22,586 bases of DNA, taken from Tissierellia bacterium. Lineage in GTDB: Bacteria; Bacillota; Clostridia; Tissierellales; Tepidimicrobiaceae. The stretch is from contig JAAZMG010000003.1 in NCBI GenBank assembly GCA_012798935.1, positions 1 through 22,586 on the forward strand, given 5' to 3'. Positions 20,216 to 22,586 of this stretch are shown one piece after another (the stretch's first letter is position 1; each line of letters starts with the position of its first letter). The notes below the pieces were generated by a model. The model had not been told where the DNA came from, did not search any database, and saw only the letters and a program-made list of their open reading frames with translations. The position numbers and the translations under genes are program-made.

Positions 20216-21504
20216 TTCTTATCACTTAATAAATCCTTTCTTCTATATATACTGGATATTATTCCAATCATTATCATATTCACCATGTTTAAAACCGTTC
20301 CATAGCTTATAAATGGCATAGATATACCTGCTATTGGTGCTAATCCCAAAATCATTAAAATATTATATATAAATTGAACAATAAATAATGAACTAAAAGT
20401 AGACACTAATAATCTTCCATAATTATCTTCAATGCTTTTTACAGTTTTTATTAGTCTAATAAAAAACACAATGGATAATACTATTATAGATATACCAGCC
20501 AACCATCCAAAGGCATAAATAATATATGAAAATATATAATCTGTATGCATTTCTGGTAATCCCAATATAGGCATTTCAGTCTTATCTATATTCATTCTAT
20601 TTCCTAAAAGACCTGCTGAAGATATTAGTTCTCTTAATTGAACATTCATATAGCCAGAACCTAATGGATCTCGTAGGGGATTTAATAAATTTTTCACTCT
20701 TTCAATTCTATAAGGTTGATTAAATATTGAAAAAACTACTACTATAGCCCCAACTCCTATACTTCCTAATATATACTTAATACTTCCTCCTGATATAAGT
20801 ATTAAAACTAATATCATAGTAAAATACATTATTATAGGAGTAACTACTGAAATTTGAAAAGCTATAATCATAATTATTGGTAAAAATAAAATTATTAAAT
20901 TTGAAAAAACTTTCTCCTTTTGCCACCTATATTCAGAAAATATTCCAGATAGAGCTATAGCATATAAAAATGGAGTTATATAATTAAAATTTCTAGTTAC
21001 TCTATAAAACATTCTATACCTATCCCCTAATATAAGAAAAATACTAGTTGCTATATAAAGATATTTTGAAAAAGGTTTAATTTTTCTATAGTCAAAAAAG
21101 TATAGCCCAACTATTATAACTATGCCAACTACAAACATTGTAATTGAAGTTTTAATCATTCCCTTAATTCTCCAATCAGTCCATAAGTCTTGAAGACTCA
21201 TTGCATACATAGATAAAATACCTATCAATGTAAATATAAAGGTTAAACTCAATATACTCCATTCAGGTTTAGGTTTATGTATCTTATTTAATTCTTGACC
21301 TAGTACATAAGCATCCCCCATTTGTTTTATACTCATATCTATAGATTCTTCTAAAGAAAAACCCTTTTCCATATTTTCTTCCACAATATTATTTATATGA
21401 TCTACCAATTCTTCTTTAATGTTTTCATGGATATCTTTAAATTTTATTTGAGTACACACAAGCTCTATATAAGCTTTTATTTTATTGTTTTCCATTAAAT
21501 CCAT
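20209..21504 (-). CDS. HAAS-SEDS fusion: FtsW/RodA/SpoVE-family membrane protein with N-terminal HAAS-like domain
   Basis: This is a 431-residue protein. Residues 1-75 are a soluble helical domain (IKFKDIHENIKEELVDHINN, then MGDAYVLGQEL) of the HAAS type found beside PadR regulators. About ten membrane helices follow. The C-terminal half carries the SEDS signature: NPLRDPLGSGYMNVQ, GLPEMHTDYIFSYIIYAFGWLAG and GISMPFISYGTVLNMVNM. SEDS proteins are peptidoglycan glycosyltransferases; the catalytic Asp of the HTD motif is kept, but the usual EELG after it is YAFG. The start overlaps the end of padR by 10 bases and is preceded by GGGGGTGA; a second ATG forms TAATG with the padR stop. No transpeptidase partner is adjacent. 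A conditional envelope role is inferred. Confidence 0.85.
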   Translation of the reverse strand: MDLMENNKIKAYIELVCTQIKFKDIHENIKEELVDHINNIVEENMEKGFSLEESIDMSIKQMGDAYVLGQELNKIHKPKPEWSILSLTFIFTLIGILSMYAMSLQDLWTDWRIKGMIKTSITMFVVGIVIIVGLYFFDYRKIKPFSKYLYIATSIFLILGDRYRMFYRVTRNFNYITPFLYAIALSGIFSEYRWQKEKVFSNLIILFLPIIMIIAFQISVVTPIIMYFTMILVLILISGGSIKYILGSIGVGAIVVVFSIFNQPYRIERVKNLLNPLRDPLGSGYMNVQLRELISSAGLLGNRMNIDKTEMPILGLPEMHTDYIFSYIIYAFGWLAGISIIVLSIVFFIRLIKTVKSIEDNYGRLLVSTFSSLFIVQFIYNILMILGLAPIAGISMPFISYGTVLNMVNMIMIGIISSIYRRKDLLSDKNI

Positions 21505-21836
21505 ATATATTCACCCCCTATAACCTTATTAACTGTTTTTGAAAATACAGTCCATTCTTCTTTTTTATCTTTTATATGTTTCTTCCCACTAGATGTAATG
21601 GAATAATATTTTCTCTTTCTATTACCTTCTCCCTTATCCCAATAGGATTCTAAATACCCATCAGATTCAAGACCATGTAATAGTGGATATAATGTGCCTT
21701 CCTTAAAATCAAATATCCCATTAGACTTTTTGTCCATTTCCTTTATAATCTCATATCCATACATAGGCCTTTCTTCTAAAAGGCTTAGAACCAGTATTAC
21801 TGTACTACCTTTAAGTAATTCTTTGCTGATTTTCAT
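21495..21836 (-). CDS. PadR-family transcriptional regulator
   Basis: This is a 113-residue winged helix-turn-helix protein of the short (PadR-s2) type. Conserved blocks are LLEERPMYGYEIIKEM (helices 1-2), EGTLYPLLHGLESDGYLESYW (recognition helix and wing) and RKYYSITSSGKKHI. The expected partner is the overlapping HAAS-SEDS gene, the layout in which a PadR repressor controls a HAAS membrane protein. The ATG at 21836 follows GGAGGTGA at suitable spacing. A TTGACA promoter with a dyad and direct repeats over the -10 suggests autoregulation. The inducing signal cannot be told. Confidence 0.94.
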   Translation of the reverse strand: MKISKELLKGSTVILVLSLLEERPMYGYEIIKEMDKKSNGIFDFKEGTLYPLLHGLESDGYLESYWDKGEGNRKRKYYSITSSGKKHIKDKKEEWTVFSKTVNKVIGGEYIWI

Positions 21837-21857
21837 AAATTCACCTCCATGCCCAGG

Positions 21858-21913
21858 TATTCTATGTATCGTTAATCTATGTATAGAATATCTAATATTT
21901 TTGTATATGTCAA
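21858..21913 (-). promoter_or_regulatory. padR promoter and operator-like repeats
   Basis: On the minus strand a perfect TTGACA (21913-21908), 17 bases, then TATTCT (21890-21885). An inverted repeat TATTCTAT (21858-21865) with ATAGAATA (21883-21890) covers the -10 and start site. Inside it a 9-base direct repeat TCTATGTAT occurs at 21861-21869 and 21876-21884. ATGT/ACAT-containing repeats are typical of PadR operators. Confidence 0.7.
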
Positions 21914-21944
21914 GTTTTTTACTTAATATAGTTTTTTATTGCCT

Positions 21945-21960
21945 GGAAAATATATTTTCC
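21945..21960. repeat. 16-bp perfect palindrome upstream of padR
   Basis: GGAAAATATATTTTCC is a perfect dyad, 32 bases upstream of the padR -35 and 12 bases before the TolC-gene terminator. It resembles a transcription-factor site more than a terminator because no T-run follows. Its function is unknown. Confidence 0.5.
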
Positions 21961-21965
21961 TAGAT

Positions 21966-22011
21966 ATAAAAAAATAGAGGCAATTCTTTTATTTTAAGAA
22001 TTACCTCTATT
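21966..22011 (-). terminator. Terminator of the TolC-like gene
   Basis: AATAGAGG-c-AATTCTT (21973-21988) pairs with AAGAATT-a-CCTCTATT (21996-22011), 15 pairs with one mismatch and a 7-base loop. On the minus strand a run of seven T follows. It lies 17 bases beyond the stop codon. Confidence 0.9.
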
Positions 22012-22028
22012 AATATAGTTTTATTCTC

Positions 22029-22586
22029 TTATCTAATAGTCCCTAAGTTTATGGCTTTATTGTATTCGAGTATAGCTAAATTATAAGTTGATATAGCTTT
22101 TGAAACTGCTAATTCGGCATTATATAGCTGAACTATAGCCTCTTTTACTTCAAGCATAGTACCCATCCCTACATTATAAGAAAGTTCTCTTAATCTTAAA
22201 CCTTCCTTTGCTTTTTCAACATTTGCCTTGGACAATTCTATTTGTTTTTCTGCACTTTTTATAGTATCATATTTTTCTTTAATATCAAATTCTATATTTA
22301 TTTTAGAATCATGTAATAGTTTTTCCATTTTGGCAACACTAGTTTCTTTATATTTATATTTAAAAGTATTAGGGGTATATACAATAGCATTGGTTTTAAA
22401 ATCAAGCTTTACCAGTTCATAATTATGCTGTAATTGAATCATATCAAATCTACTGGTATATGATTTCTCAATATCCTCATCTAAATTTGCAGTAAATGTT
22501 TCTTCTTTAAAATTAGAAGTTAATTTTAATTTAGTATCTAAAGGATAATTTAAAACCATATTCAAAGCCCTTGTAGTTCTTTCCAA
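22029..22586 (-). CDS. TolC-family efflux-type protein, C-terminal part only
   Basis: The reading frame is open to the window edge; 185 residues of the C-terminus are visible and the true start lies beyond 22586. The sequence is long helical coiled coil with the TolC repeat signature: RFDMIQLQHNYELVKLDFK (the usual RPDLxxAxxxxxxA block) and, near the end, LRLRELSYNVGMGTMLEVKEAIVQLYNAELAVSKAISTYN (split here only by family reading: the RYxxGxxTxLEVLDAQ-type block, then LxxAxxxYxxAxxxL). In Gram-negative bacteria TolC forms the outer-membrane efflux duct. In a spore-forming Gram-positive such proteins exist but their role is unclear. A strong terminator follows. Confidence 0.78.
   Translation of the reverse strand: MERTTRALNMVLNYPLDTKLKLTSNFKEETFTANLDEDIEKSYTSRFDMIQLQHNYELVKLDFKTNAIVYTPNTFKYKYKETSVAKMEKLLHDSKINIEFDIKEKYDTIKSAEKQIELSKANVEKAKEGLRLRELSYNVGMGTMLEVKEAIVQLYNAELAVSKAISTYNLAILEYNKAINLGTIR

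Noticed and set aside
1..22586. CRISPR array, prophage, transposase or toxin-antitoxin pair
   Set aside because: No regularly spaced repeats, no integrase or transposase motifs, and no toxin or antitoxin families were seen. The two-gene padR-SEDS unit was considered and does not fit a toxin-antitoxin pattern.

Overview
The window is AT-rich DNA from an endospore-forming, low-GC Bacillota of clostridial type. I infer a Clostridia/Tissierellia-like anaerobe but cannot name the species. The support is two alpha/beta-type small acid-soluble spore proteins (SASPs), a PdaB-like deacetylase, a valine T-box riboswitch, a DUF4364 regulator, strong Shine-Dalgarno (SD) sites, frequent GTG/TTG starts and a clostridial asd-dapA-dapB cluster. 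Most of it is core chromosome. I see no insertion sequence, prophage, CRISPR array or rRNA.

Layout. Positions 1-105 hold the start of a tRNA-Gly(GCC-type) and a complete tRNA-Phe(GAA), minus strand, with a consensus promoter that overlaps the hslO stop codon. Positions 164-4203 (minus) hold hslO, a cold-shock gene, and a run of CPBP protease, SASP, sirtuin and methyltransferase. Positions 4341-6983 (plus) hold the lysine/diaminopimelate operon asd-dapA-dapB, ended by a bidirectional terminator shared with hpt. Positions 7023-10597 (minus) hold hpt preceded by a 41-residue membrane micro-ORF, a two-OB-fold SSB-like protein, a degenerate MurE-like Mur-ligase homologue and a PdaB-like polysaccharide deacetylase. 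Positions 10888-11735 (plus) hold a second SASP with a candidate sigma-G promoter, and a DUF4364 winged-helix protein. Positions 11721-17372 (minus) hold the Val T-box leader, valS, folC, a 73-residue unknown protein and a beta-propeller. Positions 17379-17915 hold pgsA (minus). On the plus strand follow an orphan ABC-type solute-binding lipoprotein and a secreted NlpC/P60 hydrolase with two peptidoglycan-binding domains. The right end (minus) holds a PadR regulator overlapping a HAAS-SEDS fusion (FtsW/RodA-like), then the C-terminal part of a TolC-like protein that runs off the window.

The most unusual material is as follows. (1) Three separate genes on the minus strand (a SASP, the 73-residue protein and the beta-propeller) have their ribosome binding site buried in the 3' arm of a long hairpin just before the start codon. 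(2) The MurE-like protein has lost its P-loop and its usual ligase motif, and sits downstream of a sporulation-type deacetylase. (3) A PadR-controlled SEDS glycosyltransferase-family protein carries an N-terminal HAAS-like domain, with an operator-like dyad over its promoter. (4) A perfect WalR-type double hexamer lies upstream of the NlpC/P60 hydrolase. (5) A strongly supported, previously short-ORF-invisible membrane peptide lies upstream of hpt. (6) A TolC-family protein occurs in an apparently Gram-positive spore former.

All functional calls come from reading motifs in the translations. No database search was run.
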